DNA of 64,000 bases from Rhynchonema sp. JSB1_4 (taxonomy: Eukaryota; Nematoda; Chromadorea; Monhysterida; Xyalidae): assembly GCA_030248065.1 (NCBI GenBank), contig JASAMV010006823.1, positions 38,474-102,473 of the forward strand. Reading direction: 5' to 3'. The position numbers and the translations under genes were made by a program. The notes beneath the pieces were generated by a model. It did not search any database and had not been told where the DNA came from. It worked only from the letters and a program-made list of their open reading frames with translations. Within the stretch, counting starts at the first letter, position 1. Each line of letters begins with the position of its first letter. Positions 45,982-56,700 of the stretch are shown piece after piece.

Positions 45982-48900
45982 ATGGCGATGACAGAAAATT
46001 CAGTGGCGCCAAATTTTCAAAGAAGTGTTCAGGTAAACAACCGCAGCGTGTTTTTGCTTTTCTTTTGACCAGAATGTGAAAACGTGATTTTCTGAAATTC
46101 GAGGATTTCTTCAGGATTTTCTCCGAATCGCAGCAGTTGACCCATATGACAAGCGATTGGATGGTCATTCGCTAACAAATTTAGTCTTTATCCACGGTTG
46201 CGACAGAAAGGAAGTGCTGAAGAACTTAGGTTAGTTGCTGTTTTTTCACGCTGATGAAATATATTGAGATTGAGAATAACGGTTACACGAGAATAACCGA
46301 TCTTAATTTTTATAGTGGATGAATTTCTGCACGAGACGTCGGCTCCAAGCTCAATGCGAAGTCCACAGAAGACACAACCTCAAAACGAACGTCGATATCT
46401 GCTGGAACACCGTTATCAATTGAAACATCAGAAAGACAAAATTGAGACAAATGTGTTTCAGACGACGCTCACAAAATCGCCGGATGAAAGGTTGGGGTTC
46501 ACAGTAGTAGTAGTACTTTACTTCGTTTCAGACACGAAAAGGGTAAACATCAACAACCGCTCGAGGCGTCACAGTAACGATGAATACCTAGGTGTTTACA
46601 ATTTAGCCGGCACAAATTACATAAGGAGTTGGTTGTGCTGGCACTGACCAGTGGCGCACAAGGTAATCGTCGGTGCTAGTGTTCATGCTGCACATACACA
46701 AATATTCACAACTTGTTCTTCTATGATCATCGATGCACCGAAAAATTCAAGTATGCTTTAGGACTTCAACATCTGAGACAACTCAGGATTTCGAATCTTC
46801 GATCGAAAGTCATGCTCAAACCGATAACTCGCTTGTTGATCAACACAAGGCCACAGAGTCAAGTGGTTTGGACGAACCCTTGGGTCATGACAGTGATATG
46901 CGTCTGACCTTTGAGCTGCTGCAAGGTTGCGATGAGGCAGATCCAAATGCGACAGACATCCATTCTATTGTGTGCCACAGACCTATCGAAATACTGAAAC
47001 CACAGAAGCTTCCGAACAAGAAACAGCTGGACATTCTGGTACCTCGACGGGATACAAAAGGAGATGAAAATGATGAGAATTTGGTAGGTTTCTGGATGTT
47101 TCTTGTGACAAATATATGCAAGACTTGTTGAAACGTTTTGATGACTTTTGCACAGCATATGTTTTCAGCAACAGCAACGTTTGTCTCCCAAGCCCACCAC
47201 TGCCACAGTCATTACCACGGGCACACAAACTCGGCCCATATCATTGCCAAGTGAACCATCAACGAATCCGCAAGCACGGCCTGCGAAAGATGAACAATCA
47301 TTAGCGCTTGAAACATCAGCAAATGAACAACAGTTACCTCATGCTACCAAAGCGGTTGCTCTTGATGGTATGGTGAACTTTTATGTTGTTTCCCTCAACT
47401 GAGCTCAGTGTTGGGAAGAAAGGAAGTTGTGGTGCAGAAAATTCGGCTAAGGACACTACTGTCGGCGCAACTACATATGACAATTTGACTGAATAGGTGG
47501 ACCAGGTTTCTATGTGAAAGTGATACACCGAAATCGAATTTCTACTTTTGGGCTCAAATACATCCTTATAGATAGTAATAAACGAATATGGATTTTTATC
47601 CCGAAATTCCTAATATTGAGCAACGCACAAGCGTCCAAAGTTGGAAATTTTGGTCATTTTTGGGGGTCGACCGGAAATGAATCTTTATTGAATAACTGAA
47701 GCATGACATCAGATATTGGCTTGAAACTTTAACACAATGTACCTATGTGTTGTGGTAAACAGATCATAATGCAATATGGTCGCCTGATGTTTCACAGCGT
47801 GTGACCACCCAAAAACAATGTAAAACTGACCTCCAAAAAGTAGCTCGGGGGCACAAAAATTTTCAAAAACAAACCACCACACATGAAAGCCCACTGTATG
47901 AACCCTATTTTGTATACCATGCCACCCGCTGCTTCTGCCAATTAAGCAGCCAAACGTGCGCCAACATTTCTGCATGCGACCATCCCACAACGTGGTGCAC
48001 TGGTCGCCTTGGTCCACCGCGCGATGTTTAATTTAACACACACCGAACGGCTTTTCTGCTGCTAAAACTACTGCACATCTATTGCTTAATATTGCGTAAA
48101 TAATTAAGCCTAGTTGTCTACTTACACTTCAATCAAAACGCAATATTATAATACAAGTAACGCAAAGCCGCGCAAGTGCACTGCATGTTGCCATACATTT
48201 GTGAAGTTTACGAACAGGTCATTGCAGGATTGACTGTCTGGATGTTAATGTTCCCAGATATGACTTTGTAGTTTTCGAATACATTTGTATTACAGTTCTG
48301 TCCAATAGGCCATGTGAGGAACAGATTTCAAAGGGAGAAACCGGGTTTTTGGCCACTATGGGCAGTTACAACCTTTTAAAACGTTTTTGTTATTGACAAA
48401 CATTGTGCGTCGGATGATGTTGTTTGCCTGCTCTTTTTCACGATGTTTGTTGCCGCCTGTTATCTGCATAATAACCACAGATGTACAATACGCGCATAAC
48501 AAACGCTACGGTCCTGTACGTATCAAGTGGTCCAAAAAAGATCATCTTTGCAAATGTCGCGCTGTGTAAAACGGGCTGATATCGGTGTCGGCGAGCTTGC
48601 AGCCAAAATTGCCGCGCAACATGACCGTCGACTTTTCTTGCTGATTCAGGCGCATGCATCAAGCGTGTGTGTTATCGTGGGCCTGTGGTAGACAATTACC
48701 GTGCAGCTGACATAGTGTGGAATTTTCAAAACGGTGTCAATTTTCGTCAGTTGCATGTAAATATCGGCGTAGCTCGGTCGGTGTAAGCTCAGTGTTAGCA
48801 CGAAACATTGCCTGCGTTTAAAATACAATATTTCATGTTTAGACCGAGCTTACACCGACCGAGTTTACACAGACATTTTCGCCCAACTGACGTCTACACG

Positions 48901-51900
48901 ATTTCGAACAAGTGGCAACCATAGTGAAAAATACAGTCACCGAAAAAGTGGGCAGGAAACAAAAGCAGCGTGCATTGACATCAGTACAGTTCTGGGTGCG
49001 ATTCTAGGCTGAAAGTTGAAGTCGCGTGAACTCGCGTACGCGCATGCACGCGACTTTCTATGTACTAAAACAGAAGCAGCGCACGCGCAAAACTTCGCGT
49101 GCACGCGAAGGCGAAGTTACTTAGATTTTTGCCTATACTTTGTATTGTTTCGCACGCGCGTGCACACGACTTCAACTTTCAGCCTAGAATTGCACCCGGT
49201 ATTATACTGTATGTATAGCACAAGGCCGATCTATAGCAAAAGCACGAACTTTCGGTTCTATAGTTCACAGCATGAACAACAGAATCCAAAACATTTTTGC
49301 AGCATAGTCGGTCTTTCTCTTGCAACAAATACTGTGTTTTTGGGGCACAGACACATATTCCAAAAGTCGGTGGAATTGGATAGATCAAGGGACATTAATG
49401 TTCTAGAACTTCTTTGTTTGAGATCTCTGTGAAACTTTGGATTACAGGGAATCGGGCATCCAGAACTCGATTCCGATGGGAAATACAGTCCCTGACTAAC
49501 TATGTGGCTATCCGACAACGCTTTCTCTTGCACGCGCCAGAGGCGTTGTGCACATAAAGATGCACGACCATAACCAGCGCGAAAATTCAGAAAAGTTACT
49601 TTGATTAAAAGTAGAAAGTGTCGCATGTAGATAAGACTCGACTACTGAAATGTTCATCGTCTGAGGGCACTTTCCACCAAATTTAAGGACTTTTCACCCA
49701 TGCCGTCCGGTTGTTGCCACAGCATTTTGTTTGATTATCGATCGATTAGCGCTCGGAGACACCATTTTTGTGCCATTGCTGCATCTTTATGTATATGCAC
49801 AATTCCTCTAGCGCGCGCTCACGTTCGAGAGCGTGGCTGGGTGGCCACATAATTCGTCAGGGACTGAAGGAAACCTTTTGCTATATCAGGGTTTTGTGGC
49901 AACATGAGAAAAGATGTCACGCCACCACATTGTCTGAAACTTTGTGCGGGGTGATTCAAATGTACCCTGTACTCGGTCACTCTTTTGCCCTTGCTGTGAA
50001 AAAACAATCTGGATGCGGTTATATCATAGCTTCAGTGGCGGATTCAGCTTTCGGCCAAGGGGGCCAAATCCCAAAGCTCATTTTTATCCAGTGCACTTTT
50101 GATTTTTCTAAAATCGTTTTCGCAGCGCGCGAAATTTTTGCACTTTTTGCACGCGCGACGGCCAAATTTCAACAATATTGGTGCATATTTTTGGACTGTT
50201 GAAGTGTATTAGCACGAAAATCCAGCGATTAGGGTCCTTCTTTCTTCTTTTTTCCGAAATGGTGGCCCCACTTTGGCCAAAGAGGGCCTAGTTCCCTGTG
50301 CCCCCTGGATCCGTTAGTGCGTAGCTTACATATTTGAGTCTCCATACAATTCTGCGTGTCACTAACATCAAGAAGATGTTCATCAACACAGATTACTGAT
50401 GTTTCAAGGCTGGGTTATAAAGCCCCGTCACACCAGGATCATCATGAAGCTCGGTGATGCACGTGGTCTTGAGCTGAACTCTGACAAACACGAAAAGCGA
50501 AAAGTTTTACTACCCATTTTCGCTTTTCGCCTTTAACGTTTGTGAGAGGGCAAAAGCGAAAAACAGACAAAATCAGTCGTCATTCATCTCACTCATCAAT
50601 TGCAGGCTGTGAAACATTTTCTTTGTCCACAGGCTATCTGCGTACAGCTACAGATAAGACTTCAAAGAAAATGATACTGCACGTCTTGTCAATTTAATAA
50701 CGAGAGCGCGAGTGCAATCCGAAATCCCCTGAGCACAAAAAAATGACTTTGAACGTCTGGAAATCGAACCCAGGCTGTTTGCCTTTCCGGGGCACTGACA
50801 TGACCACAAGGCTAACGTACAGTTGCTTTTCTCACACAAACTTGACTGTTGCTACGCACTTGCGGTTGTCGTTTGCACCTCGCATTTTGCTGTCCAAGAA
50901 AGACAGCTGCGTATATCACAGCAACAAACTGCGAAGACACACCCATAAACCGTCAGCGATGTAACAGCAAATGGTCTAGTTTGCACAAGAACAATGCACC
51001 TGTGTGTGATCAAAAGGACCGCAGCGTTTGTTGTGCAGGGATAACTGTTACTATTGTGTGATAATAGCAGTAACAAACATAGTGAAAAGAGCAGCGACAT
51101 GACCTTATCCGACGCACAAAACACGTTTGCCATAATGCCAATAACAAAGACTTGCTTTTTAAAAAAATTTGGAACTGTCCATGACCAAGAACAAGGTCTC
51201 TCGTTTTGAACTCTGTTCCTCACATGACCTAATGGAACAGAACTGTGATACAAATGTATTCGAAAGCTACAAAGTTATATCCGGTAACATTATCATCCAG
51301 ACAGTCAATCCTGCAATGACCTGTTTGTAAACTTCGCAAATGTATGCAACATACAGTGCACGTGCGCGGCTTTGCGTTACTTGTATTATGATACTGCGTT
51401 TTGACTGAAGTGTAAGTAGAAAACCAGGCTTAATTATTTACGCAATATTAAGCAATAGATGTGCAGTAGTTTTAGCAGCAGAAAAGCCGTTCGGTGTGTG
51501 TTAAATTAAACATCGCGCGGTGGACCAAGGCGACCAGTGCACCACGTTGTGGGATGGTCGCATGCAGAAATGTTGGCGCACGTTTGGCTGCTTAATTGGC
51601 AGAAGCAGCGGGTGGCATGGTATACAAAATAGGGTTCATACAGTGGGCTTTCATGTGTGGTGGTTTATTTTTGGAAATTTTTGTGCCTCCGGGAGTGTCA
51701 ATGGAGCTACTTTTTGGAGGTCAGTTTCACACCGTTTTTGGGTGGGCACACGGTGTGAAACATCACCCGAACATATTGCATTTCGATCTGTTTACCACAA
51801 CATCTAGGTACATTGTGTTAAAGTTTCAAGTCAATATCTGATGTCATGCTTCAGTTATTCAATAAAGATTGATTTCCGGCCGACCCCAAAAAATGACCAA

Positions 51901-52869
51901 AATTTCCAACTTTGGACGCTTGTGCGTTGCTCAATATTAGGAATTTCGGGATAAAAATCTATATTCGTTTATTACTATCTATAAGGATGTATTTGAGCCC
52001 AAAAATAGAAATTCGATTTCGGTGTATCACTACCTGGTCCGCTTTCGCTGGCAAATCTTTATATATCTGTGACTCATGCCAACGCAGATGGCTGGGTGTC
52101 CGCTGAGGAACACACGTGGGATGTGTGCAAACTATTGCAAGGGTTAACACACTTGGATTGTGAGAATCGTTGCATTGACGACAACCAACACGGAATGTTT
52201 ATGCAGACGCTACACTGGGTATTGAATAAAATATTTTTACCATCCCAGGGGCTGACGCCAAACCACTATCACTGTCAGCAGAAGAGCACTCAGCTGACTC
52301 GATCCACCAGGCTAGTTCCGGGTCTGAGAGCGAATCGTCTTGTTGGATAGAGCGTCCGGTCCAAGACCGGGACTTATTGGTGCGTCAAAGACGACCGATT
52401 GTGCAACAGTTGGACGTGGATTTCGACACATTGTCGTTGACGAGTGATACGATGACTGACTGTAGCTCAGCTGGTTAGTTGATGCATCGCATTTGTCATA
52501 CGGTGGGTTCGAGTCCTATCGTGGCAAGATCAATACTCAACTGAGTATGTAATATTTTTTCTAGTTCATTATTTTGAAGTAGCTGAAGTTGACATTGAAT
52601 TAGGCGCATGAGAAAGTCGATCAGGTCGAATATGGCCAATTTTTCGTAATGTTAGACGTTTGAGACGACCACGTCAGCCAGAATGTTTTTCATGTCCATT
52701 GGCGTTGCATGCAGAAATTCAACATTTAATCCTCAAAGATCAACTTCGTTTTTTTCCAGAACCCCAACACATTTCACTCGCAAAGCGACCACCGCTTGAT
52801 GACACTTTTGACGAGATTCCCGAAATTCAAATCGTTCAGGTGGAGACGGACGAAAGTTCGAGACTTTGA
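45982..52869 (+). CDS. Unrecognised 443-residue protein
   Basis: Seven exons: 45982-46032 (ATG), 46115-46229, 46316-46490, 46762-47083, 47169-47367, 52249-52473, 52625-52869 (stop). They total 444 codons, with every junction GT-AG and in phase. I recognise no domain. Visible features: a basic, coiled-coil-prone stretch in exon 3 (ERRYLLEHRYQLKHQKDKIE); acidic Ser/Thr-rich regions in exons 4 and 6 (SSGSESESS, DTLSLTSDTMTDCSSAG); a Pro/Thr/Gln-rich exon 5; and a basic patch with a CxxC pair in the last exon (VRRLRRPRQPECFSCPLALH). Mostly disordered, possibly a regulatory or scaffold protein. The 4.9-kb intron 5 holds a giant inverted repeat. The donor of exon 6 lies inside a tRNA-like sequence. 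Confidence 0.65.
48771..48862. repeat. Short hairpin in element spacer
   Basis: GCTCGGTCGGTGTAAGCTC near 48771 is matched by GAGCTTACACCGACCGAG near 48845-48862, forming an 18-19-bp stem with a loop of about 55 nt. It could be a small MITE remnant. Confidence 0.6.
49001..49190. mobile_element. MITE with ATTCTAGGCTGAAAGTTGAA termini
   Basis: ATTCTAGGCTGAAAGTTGAAGTCG and its complement bound 190 bp. The interior is rich in CGCGTGCACGCG-like words repeated in both orientations (ACGCGCATGCACGCGAC, TTCGCGTGCACGCGAA), again a subterminal word pattern. Nested within the large inverted-repeat element. Confidence 0.8.
50750..50821 (-). tRNA. tRNA-like gene, anticodon position reads GGA
   Basis: On the minus strand a 72-nt sequence folds as a type I tRNA. 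The acceptor stem TGTACGT/ACGTTCA has six of seven pairs. The D arm is GCC-TTGTGGTCAT-GTC, and the anticodon stem GTGCC/GGCAA has four pairs around loop CCGGAAA. The T arm is CTGGG-TTCGATT-TCCAG. A T7 tract just downstream (minus strand) would terminate polymerase III. The anticodon would be GGA (Ser), but serine tRNAs have a long variable arm and position 33 here is C, not U. So a tRNA-derived pseudogene or SINE is at least as likely. It lies in the spacer of the large inverted repeat. Confidence 0.5.
52454..52527 (+). tRNA. tRNA-like sequence overlapping a splice donor
   Basis: An A box TAGCTCAGCTGGTTAG (52463-52478) and B box GGTTCGAGTCC (52505-52515) are spaced as in a tRNA, with a plausible anticodon stem TCGCA/TACGG and T arm GTGGG-TTCGAGT-CCTAT. 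The acceptor stem does not pair, so this is a decayed or tRNA-derived sequence rather than a working tRNA. The first 20 bases are also coding: they are the last codons of exon 6 of the unrecognised gene, and the donor GTTAGT is part of the A-box region. Confidence 0.55.
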
Positions 52870-53402
52870 TGGTTTTACCCGCGGTGTCTTTCCACAGTCT
52901 CAGTTGTCAAGATGGAGTGTATCAAACTTGTTGATCGGCGGATCGCACCTGCATTAACAAGTAACTTTTGAGATTCACTGGTTCTGTTTTCAGCCAGTGT
53001 GAACTGTGAAGGCTGTATGAATTGCATGAATAACGTTTATTTTACGCATGATTGAGCTGATGTCAATACTCACTTGTTGTTGCTTGACTGATAGCTACGT
53101 TTCAGGTGAATAAAAATGAGTCACCCAATAATTCAGTTGTGACTGCCCTGATATTCTACGAACGCAAGATATCAATTCACAAGGAACAATATGACGACGA
53201 ATGAAACCAATCACCTTTTCAACGGTTGAAATTTTGTAGTTCTTCCTCCCCCCGAACTGATTCACCCAGTTGTGGTTTCTGTAAAACGTTCACCACGTCA
53301 TCGGATCGGAAAACTTGCATTTGCAAATCGACCGAGCACGCGTCCACGAAAGATACAGCCGTTTTTCGCCGTGGCTGTGTGTTTTATTTGATTCAGGCTG
53401 GT

Positions 53403-53449
53403 GCCTAAGCCTAAGCCTAAGCCTAACCGCAAGCCTAAGCCTAAGCCTG
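53403..53449. repeat. (GCCTAA)n array, the nematode telomere unit
   Basis: Four perfect GCCTAA units followed by an interrupted further set. The complement TTAGGC is the canonical nematode telomeric hexamer. The array is bracketed by CAGGCTGGT and AAGCCTGAA, so it may instead be another word-type element. A related short block is at 24683-24755. Confidence 0.7.
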
Positions 53450-53735
53450 AAATAGAAGTCTAAACCTTAAGTATGGGACTATGCTTAAGCACACCCAAAA
53501 CGGGTGGATTTCCGTAAAATTAGTCAATCTTTTTGCAAATTGCTGAAGTTTAATGGAGTAACCTTAATTTGTTTTTGGATTAACGTGATCTTGTTCTAGC
53601 TGCTCGAAATTCAATTTGTCGCAATTCGGCTGCTCAGTGTCAGAAACCAAGAGTTTCGGTCGGTGGGGCAAGACAAATTGATTGGGCTGCTTTTTTCACG
53701 TTGATTGCGGAATTGGAGGAGCAGGAAACGTCACG

Positions 53736-56700
53736 ATGAACATCTTTCGATTGACAGGAGATCTCTCTCACTTGCTGGCTATTGTTGTGCTACTCGTAAA
53801 AATATGGAAGACCAGATCTTGCGCAGGTTGTTTATGAAAATTTCGCGTTTGTTCTTTTATAATTACCTAAGCGCAGATGGAAAGATACTTTTTAGTTACT
53901 CACCGCCAGAGGTGGGAGGGAACCGGGCCCGGCCGGACCGAGGTTTCCGGACCGAACGATCGGGCCGGGCCGGCTTTTCGGAATGTCGGGCCGGGCCGGG
54001 CCTAGGCCTGGGCCATAGTTTTTTTAGACACTTTTTAGGTGCAATTTGCACCTAAAAAATCAGAATTGCACCTAAAAATTCAGGGTTAGGTGCAAGCTTG
54101 CACCTAACATTTTGAGCCCTTATTTCCTTAATTTAGCATTTATACAGCATCTTTTAAGGTTCGAAAACCTTAGAAACGAAAAAAATGCGCTGCGCGGCTT
54201 CTTCGTTCAAATTCAAATTTTATCTGCACGCTTTCGCAAAGACCTTTACACAAGATCCGGAGAAACCCTAAAAAAATGAACATGAGTATCAATAAACAAA
54301 AATGTGAACAAGAACGAACAAACGACAAAGAAAACATACCGGCGAGATTCAACCAACCAAACTAATGAAGAGAACAAACGTAAAGTCGGCAACGGATGAC
54401 GGAATATTGATGATTATCTGAAAAGCAGCAACCCAGTGACTGAGGGGATCAGTCAACGACGGCTGAAAATTTTGAAGAAATGTTCCTTCCACTCAGTGTA
54501 GTTCCTGGTCCGGAGGGGGAACAGACGTACCCTCCACTATTTTCGGAGGGGGAACAGACGTACCTACCTGGGGGGGGAAGGGGGGGGGGGAAGTCCCAAT
54601 TTGGGGGGGGGGACGGAAAAAAGTCATTTTTTGAGGTCGAAAAATTGGACTATTTTTGCCTTCTTTTGCGAAAAATCCCCTATAAAAAGGGTATTTTGGC
54701 GTTTTTTTGGAGGTTTCACCTAAAGTTTACCTATTTTTGGCCTAAAAATGCCTATTTTAGGCCTAAATTTGCCCATTTTAGGAAAAAATTGGGGGGAGCA
54801 GACGTACCCGGAGGCAGTGTAGTTCCTGGTCCGGAGGGGGAACAGACGTACCCTCCACTATTTTCGGAGGGGGAACAGACGTACCTACCTGGGGGGGGGG
54901 GGGGAAGGGGGGGGGAGTCCCAATTGGGGGGGGGGGGACGGAAAAAAGTCATTTTTTGAGGTCGAAAAATTGGACTATTTTTGCCTTCTTTTACGAAAAA
55001 TCCCCTATAAAAAGGGTATTTTGGCGTTTTTTTGGAGGTTTCACCTAAAGTTTACCTATTTTTGGCCTAAAAATGCCTATTTTAGGCCTAAATTTGCCCA
55101 TTTTAGGAAAAAATTGGGGGAGCAGACGTACCCGGAGGGGGAACAGTGGGGCAGGCGTACCTCGGAGGGGGAACAGACGTACCCGAGGGGGGGGGTCCCC
55201 CCCCCTCCCCCCCAGGACCTACACTGCCCGGAGGGGGAACAGTGGGGCAGGCGTACCTCGGAGGGGGAACAGACGTACCCGAGGGGGGGTCGGCCCCCCA
55301 CACCCCCCCCCCCAGGAACTACACTGCTTCCACTAAATTCCATCGAAACCTTTGGTGTTTGGTCGACATCAGTGCAGTTCCTCGTCCGGCGGGGAAATTA
55401 GTGTACCTCCCTACTTTTTCGAAGGGGAAATTAGTGTACCTCCCTGGGGGAGGAAGACCCAAAATAAGGAAAAAGTCACTTTGTGAGGTAGAAAATTTGA
55501 CCTATTTTTACCCCTTTTTGGAAAAAATTCTTCATAAAAAGGGTATTTTGGCGACTATTGAGAACATTGACCTGAAAATCACACATTTTAGGCCTAAAAA
55601 TGCCCATTTTAAGCCTAAAAATGGCCATTTCAGACAAAAATTGGGGAAATTAGTGTACCCGGAGGGGAAATTAGTGTACTAGTGTACCTTGGTCGGGGAA
55701 ATTAGTGTACCTTAGGGGGGGTCCGCCCCCCTCCCCCCCCCCCCAGGAACTACACTGGTCGACATCGACAAAAAATATTTATTGGTCTGATTGCACTTCG
55801 CGCACAGTTAGTACCTGGTATTGGTAATAAGATTCAACAAATACTACAGCAGAACATGACAACAGCATTAGATACCAACACAAATTAAACAAAGGGCAGA
55901 AGTAAATGAATGATAACCCCCAAAAGTGGATATGGTAACATGAAAATTTTACTGCTTCGGAGCTCAAAGTCAAACTCGCTTACTTCTCAATCGGTTCTCA
56001 ATAATCAAACTAAAATTCAACGTGCCACAGAAATTCGGACTTTCCTTCAAAAGTTTGTTTATGCTAAAATCAGTTGACAAGAATAAATTGTGATGAAAGA
56101 GTCAGTTTGGTTAGCTGATCACACTGCACTAACACAGCACTAAACACCTAAACACTAAACACCTACAATCGGCGTTTTTTATTCAAAGTAGGGCTTGCAC
56201 CTACTTTGGCCAGCTTGCACCTAAAAATTGGGGGGTTGCACCTAAGTTGCACCTAGTAAATTTTGCGGGCCGGGATCGTCGGCCCGAAAAGGCCCGACAT
56301 CATCGAATTTCAATAAAAAAAATCGTGTTTTTTTAGGCTAAATTTGCCAGAAGTTCTCGCGATTCCGCAAATTAGGACCGACTTCCATGATTATCAGGTA
56401 TTTCTAAACCAAAAAACGGTAATTTTTGCACCAAAAAATTGCTTCAAATTCAAAATATCATCAGAAAAAGTCGGGCCGAAAAAATCGGGCCGAGCCGGGC
56501 CGACTTTTTCCAAGTCGGGCCGGGCCGGGCCGACCCCCGGACCTCGTCGGGCCGGGCCGGGCCGAGTTAACCCGGCCCGATTCCAACCTCTGCTCACCGC
56601 ATCCACGTCGCACGGCGGGTTCGAACCCCACAGTGACCTCGAATGCTAAAGTTGAACTTTGGATTTTTTTCTTTCTATGAGCTATTTTATCCAATTTGTT

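Larger units (their letters stand above)
47499..52040. mobile_element. Large inverted-repeat element in an intron
   Basis: Two arms of about 840 bp are inverted copies. The left arm (about 47499-48340) opens GGACCAGGT then GTGATACACCGAAATCGAA; the right arm (about 51195-52040) ends with the complements. Both arms encode the same spurious frame (DQGDQCTTLWDGRMQKCW) in opposite directions. The 2.85-kb spacer carries a smaller MITE, a hairpin and a tRNA-like gene, but no transposase. Left and right arms differ by small indels. No target duplication is obvious, so this could be a non-autonomous long-TIR transposon or an inverted duplication. It sits in intron 5 of the unrecognised gene. Confidence 0.8.
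53907..56592. mobile_element. hAT-type element, GGGCCGGGCC word family, with nested insertions
   Basis: Ends CAGAGGTGGGAGGG and ATTCCAACCTCTG are flanked by a perfect 8-bp duplication CTCACCGC (53899-53906 and 56593-56600). Subterminal GGGCCGGGCC words lie at 53927-54007 and 56266-56582. A second layer of TTGCACCTAA words occurs at 54032-54107 and 56188-56252. At least two further hAT MITEs (54494-55326 and 55370-55757) have inserted inside. It occupies most of KDEL receptor intron 1. No transposase frame. Confidence 0.88.

Noticed and set aside
51520..51807. Open frames reading DQGDQCTTLWDGRMQ in both arms of the large inverted repeat (also 47709-48017, minus)
   Set aside because: Present only because the arms are inverted copies. 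No transposase motif, and the frames diverge at their ends through indels.
53925..54010. GC-rich block resembling a CpG island
   Set aside because: It is the reiterated GGGCCGGGCC word of a hAT element, also seen at 4425, 24170 and 56475, not a promoter feature.
54480..55682. Long open frames with repeats of EGEQTYP and GGG
   Set aside because: They run across hAT MITE words and G-runs; repetition and reading-frame openness come from the repeat unit, and there is no conserved protein or splice logic.
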